Positions 8,820-17,022 are shown, counted from the first letter of the stretch. The stretch is 64,000 nucleotides of DNA from Gemmataceae bacterium (GCA_019636445.1 JAHBXO010000003.1:124001-188000); one strand, 5' to 3'. Notes: generated by a model from the sequence alone, not told the origin. Translations and numbers: made by a program.

Positions 8820-9902
8820 ATGTTCGCGTCGCCGTGCCCGTTGCCTGCTTTGATCCTCTGGTGCCGGGCGCTGCACCACGGGCTGGACATCGGCCTGTCG
8901 CCGGTGCGCATCTTCACGCAACAGGCGAAGTCCGGCCCGGCCGTGTTCCGCCCCCTCGCCGCCGGCATGGCCAAGCGCCTCGAAGACGGCGACACGCTCT
9001 CCGACGCCCTCCGCCCTGAAGCCTGGCGCTTTCCCCTGCTCTTCGTCGAACTCGTTGCTGTTGGCGAGCAGGCCGGCCGGCTGCCCACCGTCTTCGCCGA
9101 ACTCGAACGCCACTATGAGGAAGTGCAGACCGCCCGCCGGCAGTTCCTCACCGCGCTCGTCTGGCCCGCGATCATGTACTTCGGCGCCATCGGCGTGCTG
9201 ACGCTGCTCATCCTCGTGTTGGGGAGTCTGGGAACGAAGCTCGACCCGCTCGGCCTCGGATTGACGGGCGCGAGCGGGGCGTTTTGGTTTTTCGTCTTCG
9301 CTGTGATGTTCACGACCTTCGTGCTCGGATCGGTCGTCATCGTCGTTCGCACACCGAACGCCCGCGCGAAGGCCGAGGCGCTGGCATTGAAGGTTCCGGG
9401 GTTGGCGCCCATCGCGCGAGCCTTCGCGCTCCATCGATTCGCAATGGCCGCGCATATGACGATAGAAGCCGGATTGCGGGCCGATCGCGTGTTGAAGTTC
9501 AGCCTTCGTGCCACCGCGAACCGTGCCTATCAGCAGGAAGCCGAACGAGCAGCGAAATCGTGCCGGAAAGGCCGCGAGATCATCGAGGCGTTGCAGGAAC
9601 TCGGTCCGACGCTGTTCCCCGACGAATTCATCCAGGCGGTACACGTCGGCGAAGAGAGTGGCCGCTTGGCCGAAGTCATGCAGAAAGAGGCCATCCGCTA
9701 TCGCGACGCCAGCGTTCGGGGCATGAAGATTCTCACTCGCCTCGTATCGGGTCTTGTCTATGCGATCATCGCGATCCTCGTGATCGTGAGCATCTTCCGA
9801 GTCGTTCAGACCGCCTACATCGACCCGGTGAACCAACTGGCCGACGATCTCGCAAAGGATCCGAACAACATCTTCAAGAAGCGAGATCTGTTTGGTGATT
9901 GA
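8820..9902 (+). CDS. type II secretion/type IV pilus inner-membrane protein F-like
   Basis: 360 residues with two T2SSF domains. Each has the GEQAGRLPTVFAELERHYE / GEESGRLAEVMQKEAIRYRD motif, and there are three hydrophobic membrane segments (about 115-140, 155-180 and 315-340). GspF/PilC proteins anchor the assembly ATPase to the inner membrane. The gene stands alone, without the ATPase or pseudopilins next to it. A PilT-type ATPase lies 33 kb away in this window, and planctomycete secretion genes are often scattered. The start has GAGG upstream. Confidence 0.85.
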   Translation: MFASPCPLPALILWCRALHHGLDIGLSPVRIFTQQAKSGPAVFRPLAAGMAKRLEDGDTLSDALRPEAWRFPLLFVELVAVGEQAGRLPTVFAELERHYEEVQTARRQFLTALVWPAIMYFGAIGVLTLLILVLGSLGTKLDPLGLGLTGASGAFWFFVFAVMFTTFVLGSVVIVVRTPNARAKAEALALKVPGLAPIARAFALHRFAMAAHMTIEAGLRADRVLKFSLRATANRAYQQEAERAAKSCRKGREIIEALQELGPTLFPDEFIQAVHVGEESGRLAEVMQKEAIRYRDASVRGMKILTRLVSGLVYAIIAILVIVSIFRVVQTAYIDPVNQLADDLAKDPNNIFKKRDLFGD

Positions 9903-9958
9903 TCCGGGCAAACGAATTCGGGCGTGCCGAAACTAAAATCAATGACGGAGGCCACACC

Positions 9959-10678
9959 ATGCCGCTTCGCGATCACTTTCACGGCCCGCTCGCCGACCGA
10001 CGTTCGTGGGAAGAACTCCACGGTGCCTGGCCGGGGGTCATCGCATTCCGTCTTAATGCGATCCTGCCGCCCGACTATTACTCCGGTGTCAAGGTTCGTT
10101 TGGGTACGGCTGTCGAGATCGACATTGGCACTTTCGAGGGCGAAGAAGCCACGGGAACGGATCGCGAAACCGATGGCGGGGCTGCCACGTTGTGGAAGCC
10201 GGCTAGTCCGACACTGCTTCTTGAGACGGAAACGCCGACTCCGCCCGAGTACGAAGTCCGTGTCTACGACTTGCGCCACGCTCGTCAACTCGTGGCTGCG
10301 GTCGAACTCGTCAGCCCCGGCAACAAAGACCGCCCGGAAAGTCGTGATGCTTTTGTTTTGAAATGTCAGGCGCTTCTCCAGCAGAAAGTCTGCGTGACGA
10401 TAGTGGATGTGGTGACTGAACGCTCCGCCAACCTCTACGCGGAGTTGGCGGACCGGCTCGGGGCCGCGCCGCCCGCGACGGCCGGCAGTCCGATCTACGC
10501 CGTCGCCTGCCGGGGCCGCTCGATCCGTGGCCGTTGGCGCGTCGAGTCGTGGGAACACGAACTGTTCGTGGGATCGCCCCTGCCGACGCTGCCGCTCTGG
10601 CTCACGGAGGAGTTGTGCGTACCGCTGGAACTGGAAGCGACCTACGAGGACACCTGCCGAGGATTGCGGATCGCGTGA
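9959..10678 (+). CDS. DUF4058-like protein
   Basis: 239 residues from the ATG at 9959, which has GGAGG nine bases upstream; an earlier in-frame ATG at 9899 overlaps the preceding gene and is rejected. The N-terminus PLRDHFHGPLADRRSWEELH and the segment VYDLRHARQLVAAVELVSPGNK resemble the short form of the DUF4058 family, a conserved protein of unknown function expanded in cyanobacteria and planctomycetes. No signal peptide or membrane segment is visible. The ELVSPGNK stretch recalls the E-x-K core of restriction-like nuclease folds, but that is only a suggestion. Confidence 0.7.
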   Translation: MPLRDHFHGPLADRRSWEELHGAWPGVIAFRLNAILPPDYYSGVKVRLGTAVEIDIGTFEGEEATGTDRETDGGAATLWKPASPTLLLETETPTPPEYEVRVYDLRHARQLVAAVELVSPGNKDRPESRDAFVLKCQALLQQKVCVTIVDVVTERSANLYAELADRLGAAPPATAGSPIYAVACRGRSIRGRWRVESWEHELFVGSPLPTLPLWLTEELCVPLELEATYEDTCRGLRIA

Positions 10679-10764
10679 AGCGACAAATACAGCCTCAGAG
10701 GGACCGAAGGATCGAATAGATCACATGCATTTTATTTCGCGTATCGATGAAATCGAGAACTGCC

Positions 10765-11274
10765 ATGCCGAATCCATTTCTTGACACTGTTCTCAAGTCG
10801 AAACGATTGATGCTAATATTCGGATCTATTGGCATATGCATCGCCAGTGCTACGGGCCTACTATTCTTTGAAATGAACCGCCACGCACGCTTACATTTGG
10901 CGATTTGCAATGGGGAAATCGAAGCCGTTCGCAAGATACTGAGGGAAAGACCATCGGCCGTCAACAACAGGGACAAACTCGGCCATACACCACTTCATCT
11001 TGCAGTGATATTCGGACATCCCGAAATCGCCTCGCTCCTTTTGGAAAAGGGTGCCGATGCCAACGCGAGTGGTCTACCACTACAAAATGGAGACAGAAAT
11101 TGGACGCCACTACATTTTGCGGCCGACTCCGGAAAGACCGAGATTGTAAGGATTTTGATTCTCAACGGTGCCGATTCCCTCGCACGAACGGGGAATGGCA
11201 ATACAGCCCGCGATCTGGCAATAGGTCGCAATCACCTCGCAATTATCGAATTGCTATCGAAAAAGGACAAATGA
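10765..11274 (+). CDS. membrane-anchored ankyrin-repeat protein
   Basis: About 169 residues from the ATG at 10765; an ATG at 10747 adds six residues and cannot be excluded. One membrane segment (about residues 13-37) is followed by three to four ankyrin repeats, seen as GHTPLHLAVIFGHPEIASLL, NWTPLHFAADSGKTEIVRIL and TARDLAIGRNHLAIIELL. Ankyrin repeats bind proteins; no catalytic domain is present. The base composition is visibly lower in GC than the neighbours (sampled lines are 45-48% GC), which suggests recent acquisition. There is no partner gene in the same operon. Confidence 0.8.
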   Translation: MPNPFLDTVLKSKRLMLIFGSIGICIASATGLLFFEMNRHARLHLAICNGEIEAVRKILRERPSAVNNRDKLGHTPLHLAVIFGHPEIASLLLEKGADANASGLPLQNGDRNWTPLHFAADSGKTEIVRILILNGADSLARTGNGNTARDLAIGRNHLAIIELLSKKDK

Positions 11275-11346
11275 CAGAATGTTGGCACATGGTTTATTCG
11301 ATCACGGACCAGTAACGATATCGATCCAAACGTAAACTCATTCATC

Positions 11347-11382
11347 GGCGAGCGTCCCGTTATTAGCGGGACGTGGCTCGCC
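11347..11382. repeat. intergenic imperfect inverted repeat
   Basis: GGCGAGC plus GTCCCG (11347-11359) pairs with CGGGAC and GCTCGCC (11367-11372, 11376-11382), with a 3-base bulge on the right arm and a TTATTAG loop. It lies between the convergent ankyrin and flavoenzyme genes, where it may serve as a transcription barrier. There is no T-run. Confidence 0.55.
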
Positions 11383-11428
11383 TCGCCCTACCACGTTCAG
11401 CTTACGCCGAGACGCTCACCATTTGTTC

Positions 11429-12739
11429 CTACCTTAACTCCCCCTCGGGCAGATACAGTTCGTTCACCTTGCCCGTCACCTCGCGGTCGCCGGCGCTCCA
11501 GGCGGGGATCGCCTTCTTCTCCGGCGGATACAATGATTCGAGAGGTCCCCACACTTCGTCCACGGCGTCGTCGAACAGGTCGCCGATCAGCAGGTCCGTC
11601 ACGCGATTCTTCAAGTGCGGATATTCCTTGACGAACCGGCCGAAGCTGAAGCCGTCGTAGTATTCGCATACCAGCCGGCGCATCCGGTCGATCCCCTTGT
11701 TGAAGGTATCGCCCCAGCGGCCAAGCTGCGCGGCCGAAGTGTCCCCCTTCGCCAGGCCGTCGGCGATCGCATCGGCCGCGAGATCGCCCGACTTGAGCGC
11801 GAGCAGCACGCCGGAGGAGTAGAGCGGATCGAGGAAGCCAAACGCGTCCCCGATCAGCACCCAGCCATCGCCGGCCACCTGCGAGGAGCGATAGGAATAG
11901 TCCTTCGTGGCGAAGAATCCGGTCGCGCGTTCGCCGGTCGAAAGCCGTTTCTGCACTTCGGGACACTGCGCCATCTCTTCGTTGAAGATCTGTTCGTGCG
12001 AGCCGCGACCCTTGAAGAGGTAGTCGAATGGGGCGACCACGCCGATGCTGATCGTTTCATCGTGTTGCGGGATGTACCACCACCACCCCTGCTTGTTCGG
12101 CGTCTGAATCACGACCGTCGCGCCTTCGTCCCTGCCCGTGTCGCGGTAGGCCCCCTTCCAGTAAGTCCAAACGGCCCCTTTATTCAGCACCGGGTCCCAG
12201 AGCCGGAGCTTGAACTTGTTCTGCAGCATCGTGCTCTGGCCGCTCGCATCGACAACGACCTTCGCGCGAACGATCTCCTCGCCGCCATCCTCGCGCTTCA
12301 CGCGCACGCCGACGGCACGCTCCCCTTCGAAGAGCGTCTCCAACACGCGCGCCGGTTGATGGACCTGCACACCGTGCTCGCGGGCGTTGTCCAGCATCAT
12401 CGTGTCGAACTCGCTGCGGATGACCTGCCAGGTCTGCGAGCACTCGTGGTCCTTGTTGTCATGGAAGTAGAACGGTGCCGACATCTTCCCGGCCGCGTTC
12501 ACGAACTGGACGCTGTATTTCTTCACGAACGCGCTCTTCTTCATCTTCTCGAGCATGTTCAACTTCTTGAAGACCCAATACGTCTCCGGGATGAGCGATT
12601 CGCCGATGTGGAAGCGCGGGAACCGGTCGCGTTCGAAGAGGCGGACCTTCACTCCGCGCTGGGCGAGGAGCGTCGAAACGGTGCTGCCGGCGGGTCCGCC
12701 GCCGACTACGGCGACGTCGGTGCTGGATTCGAGAGCCAT
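11429..12739 (-). CDS. FAD-dependent oxidoreductase of the flavin-dependent halogenase family
   Basis: 436 residues. Residues 9-20 hold the FAD dinucleotide-binding motif VAVVGGGPAGST, and GWVLIGDAFGFLDP is the second FAD motif. Residues 219-224 read WWWYIP, which satisfies the WxWxIP signature of flavin-dependent halogenases, and Lys74 in FVKKYSVQF falls where halogenases carry their catalytic lysine. The family also contains geranylgeranyl-reductase-like and hydroxylating flavoenzymes, so halogenation is unproven and no substrate can be named. It is expressed from the marR gene just upstream (32 bp gap at most), so a MarR-controlled response to an aromatic compound is a reasonable inference. 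Confidence 0.8.
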   Translation of the reverse strand: MALESSTDVAVVGGGPAGSTVSTLLAQRGVKVRLFERDRFPRFHIGESLIPETYWVFKKLNMLEKMKKSAFVKKYSVQFVNAAGKMSAPFYFHDNKDHECSQTWQVIRSEFDTMMLDNAREHGVQVHQPARVLETLFEGERAVGVRVKREDGGEEIVRAKVVVDASGQSTMLQNKFKLRLWDPVLNKGAVWTYWKGAYRDTGRDEGATVVIQTPNKQGWWWYIPQHDETISIGVVAPFDYLFKGRGSHEQIFNEEMAQCPEVQKRLSTGERATGFFATKDYSYRSSQVAGDGWVLIGDAFGFLDPLYSSGVLLALKSGDLAADAIADGLAKGDTSAAQLGRWGDTFNKGIDRMRRLVCEYYDGFSFGRFVKEYPHLKNRVTDLLIGDLFDDAVDEVWGPLESLYPPEKKAIPAWSAGDREVTGKVNELYLPEGELR

Positions 12740-12761
12740 CGGATTCGTCCTTTCGGGAGAG

Positions 12762-13229
12762 TCAGCGCCAACTGCTGTCGGCGGGTTCGTGGGGGAGGCG
12801 GGCGGCTTGCAGGAGTTTGCTGAGTTCGCGGAGCTGCTTGCGGTTCAGGTGCCCGAGTTGGCGCTCGTGGCACTTTCGCAACGGCTCGCGGAGCACGTCG
12901 AGTAAGGCGATGCCCGCGGGGGCAATGCCAATGTGGACCTCTCGCCGGTTCGTAACCGGTCGCTCGCGGGTGACAAGGGATCGTTTCGCCAAGGCATCCA
13001 GCAGTCGCGTGATGTCGGGCGCCCGCGACACGAGCCGGCCGGCCAGGTCGAGCGTGCGGATGGTCTTTGGGTGTGCCGCCCGAAGCAGGCGCAGGGCGTT
13101 GTATTGCTGGCTGGTGAGGTCGTGCCACGAGAACAGCTCGTCTTCGAGCGCCCGCAGGCGGTCGTACGTCCGCCAGAGGCCGAGGTAGGCCTCTTGTTCC
13201 GGGGAGTCGAATCTTCGCCGTGGTTCCAT
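12762..13229 (-). CDS. MarR-family transcriptional regulator
   Basis: 155 residues from the ATG at 13229. The winged-helix segment LTSQQYNALRLLRAAHPKTI / LDLAGRLVSRAPDITRLLDAL / KRSLVTRERPVTNRREVHIGI is characteristic of MarR dimers that sense small ligands or oxidants. An in-frame ATG 36 bases further upstream (13265) lies inside the predicted -35 box, so 13229 is chosen. The predicted transcript would then be leaderless. The stop is 22 bases ahead of the halogenase-like gene, which makes a two-gene operon. An 8-bp perfect inverted repeat overlaps the promoter and implies autorepression. Confidence 0.88.
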   Translation of the reverse strand: MEPRRRFDSPEQEAYLGLWRTYDRLRALEDELFSWHDLTSQQYNALRLLRAAHPKTIRTLDLAGRLVSRAPDITRLLDALAKRSLVTRERPVTNRREVHIGIAPAGIALLDVLREPLRKCHERQLGHLNRKQLRELSKLLQAARLPHEPADSSWR

Positions 13230-13236
13230 ACCCGCA

Positions 13237-13267
13237 CTATAACCGTTTGGACGATAGTTGTCCAAAC
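13237..13267 (-). promoter_or_regulatory. marR promoter with overlapping operator
   Basis: Reading the minus strand, TTGGAC (13265-13260), 17 bases, then TTATAG (13242-13237), is a good sigma-70 promoter. Only seven bases separate the -10 box from the ATG at 13229. The perfect inverted repeat GTTTGGAC-N7-GTCCAAAC (13245-13267) covers the -35 box and spacer, a typical MarR operator position. Confidence 0.75.
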
Positions 13268-13315
13268 AATTATTGATCGGCCTTCAACCTCCTCCCGGGA
13301 GCATGTCGAGGCGAC

Positions 13316-14257
13316 TCAGGTTTGCGACCGATACCACGCGATCGTCCGCCGCAAGCCTTCGCGGAAGTCCACGATTGGTTCGTAGCCGAGTTCCGCCCGC
13401 ACGCGATCGATCCGCGCCCGCGAGAATCGCACGTCCCCGGCGCGAGCCGGCCCGTAGTTCGGCACCACATTGGTGCCGAGGATCTCGTTCAGCGCGGCGA
13501 CCAGTTCCAACAGCGAAATGCTCGCGCCGGTGCCGACGTTGTAAACGCGACCGGCGATCCCTTGCGCTTCGGCCGCCAATACCAGCGAGCGCACCGCGTT
13601 CGCGACGTACGTGAAATCCCGGCACTGTCCGCCGTCCCCGTGGATCGTCGGTGTTCGGCCCGCCAGCATCGCCGCCGCGAAGATCGCGATGACGCCGCTG
13701 TACGGGCTGTCGGCGCGCTGCCGCGGACCGAAGATGTTGAAGAAACGCAGCCGCACCGTCTCCAGTCCGTAACTCGCCGCGAACGCTTCGAGGTAGTGCT
13801 CGCCGGCCAGTTTGGCCGCGGCGTATGGCGAAAGGGTCTGCAGCGGCGTCGCCTCGTCCTGCCCCGCCGGATCGTCCGCGCCGCCGTAGGCGCTCGAACT
13901 GGCGGCGTAGACCACTCGACGAATCCGATGCTTCCGCGCCGCCTCCAGCACGTGGAGCGTCCCCGTCGCACAGACGGCATGGCAATCGAGTGGCGACTCG
14001 AGACTCTTCGCCACGGACGCCATCGCACCGAGGTGGAAGACCACTCCTGCGCCCGCGACCGCGCGATCCACGGCTTCGCGGTCGGCCAGGGAACCGGTCA
14101 CGATCTCCGGCGCGCGATCCCAGCCGTCGAAGTTCGACCGGAGGCCCGTGCTGAAATCATCGAACACGCGGACCGGCCGGCCGGCGCGCAGCAACTCTTC
14201 CACGAGATGCGAACCCACGAAGCCCGCGCCGCCCGTCACCAAACACAACTCGGACAT
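13316..14257 (-). CDS. NAD-dependent nucleotide-sugar epimerase/dehydratase
   Basis: 313 residues of the extended short-chain dehydrogenase fold. The NAD motif TGGAGFVGSH is at 8-17, the catalytic serine region is YAASSSAYGG, and the YxxxK motif is SPYAAAKLAGE. RLRFFNIFGPRQ and VYNVGTGASISLLELV complete a UDP-glucose 4-epimerase-like set. The substrate is probably a UDP-sugar for the surface polysaccharide made by the genes that follow at 15.6-24.5 kb. The frame stays open far upstream, but the ATG at 14257 matches the family N-terminus. The terminator at 14272-14298 separates it from the gene before. Confidence 0.9.
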   Translation of the reverse strand: MSELCLVTGGAGFVGSHLVEELLRAGRPVRVFDDFSTGLRSNFDGWDRAPEIVTGSLADREAVDRAVAGAGVVFHLGAMASVAKSLESPLDCHAVCATGTLHVLEAARKHRIRRVVYAASSSAYGGADDPAGQDEATPLQTLSPYAAAKLAGEHYLEAFAASYGLETVRLRFFNIFGPRQRADSPYSGVIAIFAAAMLAGRTPTIHGDGGQCRDFTYVANAVRSLVLAAEAQGIAGRVYNVGTGASISLLELVAALNEILGTNVVPNYGPARAGDVRFSRARIDRVRAELGYEPIVDFREGLRRTIAWYRSQT

Positions 14258-14271
14258 GTCGACTCCAAACG

Positions 14272-14298
14272 AAAAACGGGAGGGGCAACCCCCTCCCG
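14272..14298 (-). terminator. intrinsic terminator of the Pro-rich secreted protein gene
   Basis: On the minus strand a 9-bp stem (CGGGAGGGG/CCCCTCCCG, 14290-14298 with 14277-14285, four-base loop) is followed by five T (14276-14272). It directly follows the gene that ends at 14320. Confidence 0.85.
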
Positions 14299-14319
14299 CG
14301 ACATGGTTACGATCGCATT

Positions 14320-14928
14320 CTATTTCGATTCCAGCGGCACGATGATCGTCGGCAAAGTCGTCGGCAGTTCGGATGGCAACGTTGGGATCGGCTTGGCCAC
14401 CGGCAGCACCGGAACCACGATATCCGTTCGCGCCGGTATCGACACCGGCACCGGGGACATGACCACCACCGGAGCCGGGACCAACGGCGGCAACTCCACC
14501 TTCTTGTTCGGCTTCGGCTCCGCCTTCTTCGGGGTGGGCTTCGCAGGTTCCGCCGGTTTCACGGTCTTCGGTGCCGGTGGCTGCTCGCGCGGCTTCTCCA
14601 AGGGAGGCATCACCGACTTCGGCATCGGTGCCGCGGGTTCCGCGGGCGTTTCGATCCGCGTCGGCGCGGATTCCACGATTCGCGGCTCGTGGCACGCTTC
14701 CGCCCACGGCCGCCATTGCGTCGTGTGATACCCGAAGCAGGAGCCGCAACCGATGGTCGGGCCGGCAAACTGCTTGATGTAATGCCGGTCCGAGAGCGGG
14801 TATGGATGCGGCGCCTTCGGGGTCTTCGTTCCGGCGAGCAGGTCGCGGAGCGGTTTGTCGGCGGAGGAAACGGCCGGCGCGATCGACGCGGCGGCGAACA
14901 GGCCCAACGCGAGTTGGCGAACGGTCAT
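14320..14928 (-). CDS. secreted proline-rich protein with CGSCFGYHTTQWRPW motif
   Basis: 202 residues. Residues 1-23 look like a signal peptide (LALGLFAAASIAPAVSSA). Residues 55-78 contain GCGSCFGYHTTQWRPWAEAC, a cysteine-flanked motif that I recall from many small exported planctomycete proteins. The rest is a Pro/Lys/Glu-rich, probably disordered tail (about 85-202). No enzyme domain is visible. It is close behind the Gly-rich secreted gene (32 bases) and has its own terminator. Location next to polysaccharide export genes suggests a cell-surface role, which is inference. Confidence 0.7.
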   Translation of the reverse strand: MTVRQLALGLFAAASIAPAVSSADKPLRDLLAGTKTPKAPHPYPLSDRHYIKQFAGPTIGCGSCFGYHTTQWRPWAEACHEPRIVESAPTRIETPAEPAAPMPKSVMPPLEKPREQPPAPKTVKPAEPAKPTPKKAEPKPNKKVELPPLVPAPVVVMSPVPVSIPARTDIVVPVLPVAKPIPTLPSELPTTLPTIIVPLESK

Positions 14929-14960
14929 GGTTCCGAGTCCTTTCGGAGTGTGTGCGAGGA

Positions 14961-15455
14961 TCAGCGGCGACCGCCGGCAGCCGGACGATTGCGCGCCTGC
15001 GGCGCGCCGACGGCGCCGGAGCGACCAAGAACAGACATTGCTCCACCGCCGCCGGCGAAGCCGCCACCGCCGGCGAAACTCGGGCCGCCGCCGCCGGTTC
15101 GACCGCCCCCCAGCCCGCCGCCCGACGCTGGCGAGTTGTAGAAGTAGTGCGAATAGAACCCGAACGTCGCCCCGCGGCCGGTCGTCAGTTGATCGTTGAC
15201 TCCGCCGAGGCCGGACGAGAGCGATTGATTGGTCTGCGAGAGTTGCTGCTGCAACTGGTTCGCCTGCTGCTGGAGTTGCTGGCCGGGGCGCACGATGCCG
15301 AAGTAGTTCGCGGCGGGGCTGTTGCCGCGGACGAGGTTCAAATACGGGCTGAACGACGGCGATCGCACGCCGCTATTGCCGGGTTGCGGCTGTGCGAAGG
15401 CGGACGTGCCGCCGACGGCGATCAAGACCAGGGCTAGCGTCGAAGTGCCACGCAT
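14961..15455 (-). CDS. small secreted Gln/Gly-rich protein
   Basis: 164 residues from the ATG at 15455, chosen because it begins a clear signal peptide (ALVLIAVGGTSAFAQ). Residues 27-60 hold SPYLNLVRGNSPAANYFGIV, a motif seen in other small planctomycete secreted proteins. Next come a Gln-rich probable coiled coil (about 60-90) and a Gly-rich low-complexity tail. Function is unknown. It lies 184 bases downstream of the Wza-like gene on the same strand and may be co-expressed with it. Confidence 0.65.
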   Translation of the reverse strand: MRGTSTLALVLIAVGGTSAFAQPQPGNSGVRSPSFSPYLNLVRGNSPAANYFGIVRPGQQLQQQANQLQQQLSQTNQSLSSGLGGVNDQLTTGRGATFGFYSHYFYNSPASGGGLGGGRTGGGGPSFAGGGGFAGGGGAMSVLGRSGAVGAPQARNRPAAGGRR

Positions 15456-15639
15456 CGCAAATCTCCGGAGCGACGACGGGAATGCGGACAGCGTAGCCGC
15501 CGGGGTGCCCACGTCAACGGCCGATCCATGGCCGCCGGGAAAAGCATCGACGGCGACGGTCCCCGGGATGGAGTCCGTCGCCGTCGGCGAGGGGTCGGAT
15601 CCGGCACGCCGGATGGCGCGACGGGTGCAATCGTCAGGA

Positions 15640-16692
15640 CTAGCGCGCCGCGCCTCCGCCGAAGATGCCATTGCCTTGTGCCTGTTGCACGGTCGTCGTA
15701 CCGAGCAGCGTGAATCCGAGGGCGCGTTCGGCCGGGGCGAGGACGCGGCCGAAGTAGGTGTCGAACTTCGTGAGCGGTTGACCCATCACGAAGACGCGGT
15801 CGCCGGGGAGGACCTGGTAATTGGTGCAGGTTTTGCCGCGCCGGGTCACACCCTTCCAGTCGACCGGCAGGATCTGATCTTCGACCCCGGCCGGCGCGGG
15901 ACGAGCGATCCAAATTTTCTTCGAAGACACGGCCGACAACCCGCCCACCTGCGCGATGGCGTCCAGCACCGTCTCGTTGCCGGTCGACGGCAGCCGGACG
16001 ACCTGTTCGCCGCTGCCGGCGAAATCGGTGATGACGTAGTACCACTTGCTGTTGTAACTGTAGACGTCCACACTCACTTCCGGCCGGTAGAGGAACTTCG
16101 ACAGGTGGCTCTCGATGGCGCCCTTCGTCTGCGAGAGGCTCATGCCCGCGACGTAGACGCTGCCATAGACGCCGAGGCCAACGGTACCGTCCGGCCGCAC
16201 GAGGTGCTGCCCCGCGATCTGCTGCACACCCCGGCCCGACGATGCGAGCGTCACCACGACTTCGAAGTCCCGGATGATCTTGCGCAGGTCCGTCGTCAGC
16301 TTCTTCTGCACGTCCTGAGTCGTCATGTCGGCAACGCGGTACGAACCTCCGTAGGTCGCTCCGAGGTTGATCGTGCCATCCGGTTCGACGGGGTAGATCC
16401 CCTGGATCGGGTCTTCGTCTCCCTTTGTCGTCGGGCTATAGAGGTAAAGCGCGTCGAGGGGTTGGATAAGGTACGGTGGCAACGGGATCGTGCGCGTCGA
16501 TTCAATGAGCAGGATATCCGGCGATTCGACCGTATAGGTCGGATGGGTGACCTTGTTCAGTTCCTTGGGCAACTGATAATCGGGGACCGACTCGTTGGCC
16601 GTTTTCGGCGTCGAATGGCAGCCCGTGCCGGCCAATAGGACGAAAACGACGCCGACAGTCGCGAATACCGCCACGGGTCGAGTCCGGAACAT
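15640..16692 (-). CDS. polysaccharide export lipoprotein (Wza/BexD-type)
   Basis: 350 residues. The lipobox LLAGTGC (Cys at about 25) indicates an outer-membrane lipoprotein. The Poly_export domain runs from about 75 to 190 (IQPLDALYLYSP ... VEPDGTINLGATYGGSYRV), followed by SLBB-type domains (about 200-320; VLDAIAQVGGL, VLPGDRVFV). Wza-type proteins form the channel that takes polysaccharide across the outer membrane, working with a Wzc-type partner, which here is the divergent gene starting at 17195. The C-terminal part is longer and Gly-rich. Confidence 0.9.
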   Translation of the reverse strand: MFRTRPVAVFATVGVVFVLLAGTGCHSTPKTANESVPDYQLPKELNKVTHPTYTVESPDILLIESTRTIPLPPYLIQPLDALYLYSPTTKGDEDPIQGIYPVEPDGTINLGATYGGSYRVADMTTQDVQKKLTTDLRKIIRDFEVVVTLASSGRGVQQIAGQHLVRPDGTVGLGVYGSVYVAGMSLSQTKGAIESHLSKFLYRPEVSVDVYSYNSKWYYVITDFAGSGEQVVRLPSTGNETVLDAIAQVGGLSAVSSKKIWIARPAPAGVEDQILPVDWKGVTRRGKTCTNYQVLPGDRVFVMGQPLTKFDTYFGRVLAPAERALGFTLLGTTTVQQAQGNGIFGGGAAR

Positions 16693-16783
16693 CTTCGTTC
16701 CTCCACAATGCCAATCGACGGACGAACCCGTCGCAAAACGAAGCCGCGCTTGCCCGGTTTATCGTCATTTCCGGCTATTCGAT

Positions 16784-16797
16784 GCAAAGAAACTCCC
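16784..16797 (-). promoter_or_regulatory. weak candidate sigma-54 promoter for the Wza-like gene
   Basis: On the minus strand GG-N10-GC spacing is kept and the -12 element is a full TTGCA, but the -24 element (GGGGAGT) matches TGGCACG poorly. It would give a leader of about 80 bases to the ATG at 16692. Confidence 0.3.
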
Positions 16798-16909
16798 CGG
16801 CTTTTCCCGCACAACCGGAAACCGGCTGATTTTACTCGACTTCCTCCTCTCTGCGGGTTCACACGCCGAACAAGTGTGAGCTAGACTCGGATCACCATGC
16901 TCCCGGGAG

Positions 16910-16961
16910 CCGAAACTTTACGAATTGCAAACGGAAGGTAACAATGCATCGTAAAGTTCGG
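16910..16961. promoter_or_regulatory. spaced inverted repeat, possible activator-binding site
   Basis: CCGAAACTTTACGA (16910-16923) is matched by TCGTAAAGTTCGG (16949-16961), the inverse complement apart from one extra A, with a 25-base spacer. The centre is about 160 bases upstream of the sigma-54-type site at 17095, a usual distance for an enhancer-binding protein. Confidence 0.5.
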
Positions 16962-17022
16962 CATCTCGTCCGAATTCTCGGCAAAAACCGCGAAATCGGA
17001 ATACATTAAAGGTTCGAAGAAA

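Noticed and set aside
8820..9902. A complete type II secretion or type IV pilus operon around the GspF-like gene.
   Set aside because: Neighbouring genes are tpx and a DUF4058-like gene; no ATPase, pseudopilin or secretin lies next to it.
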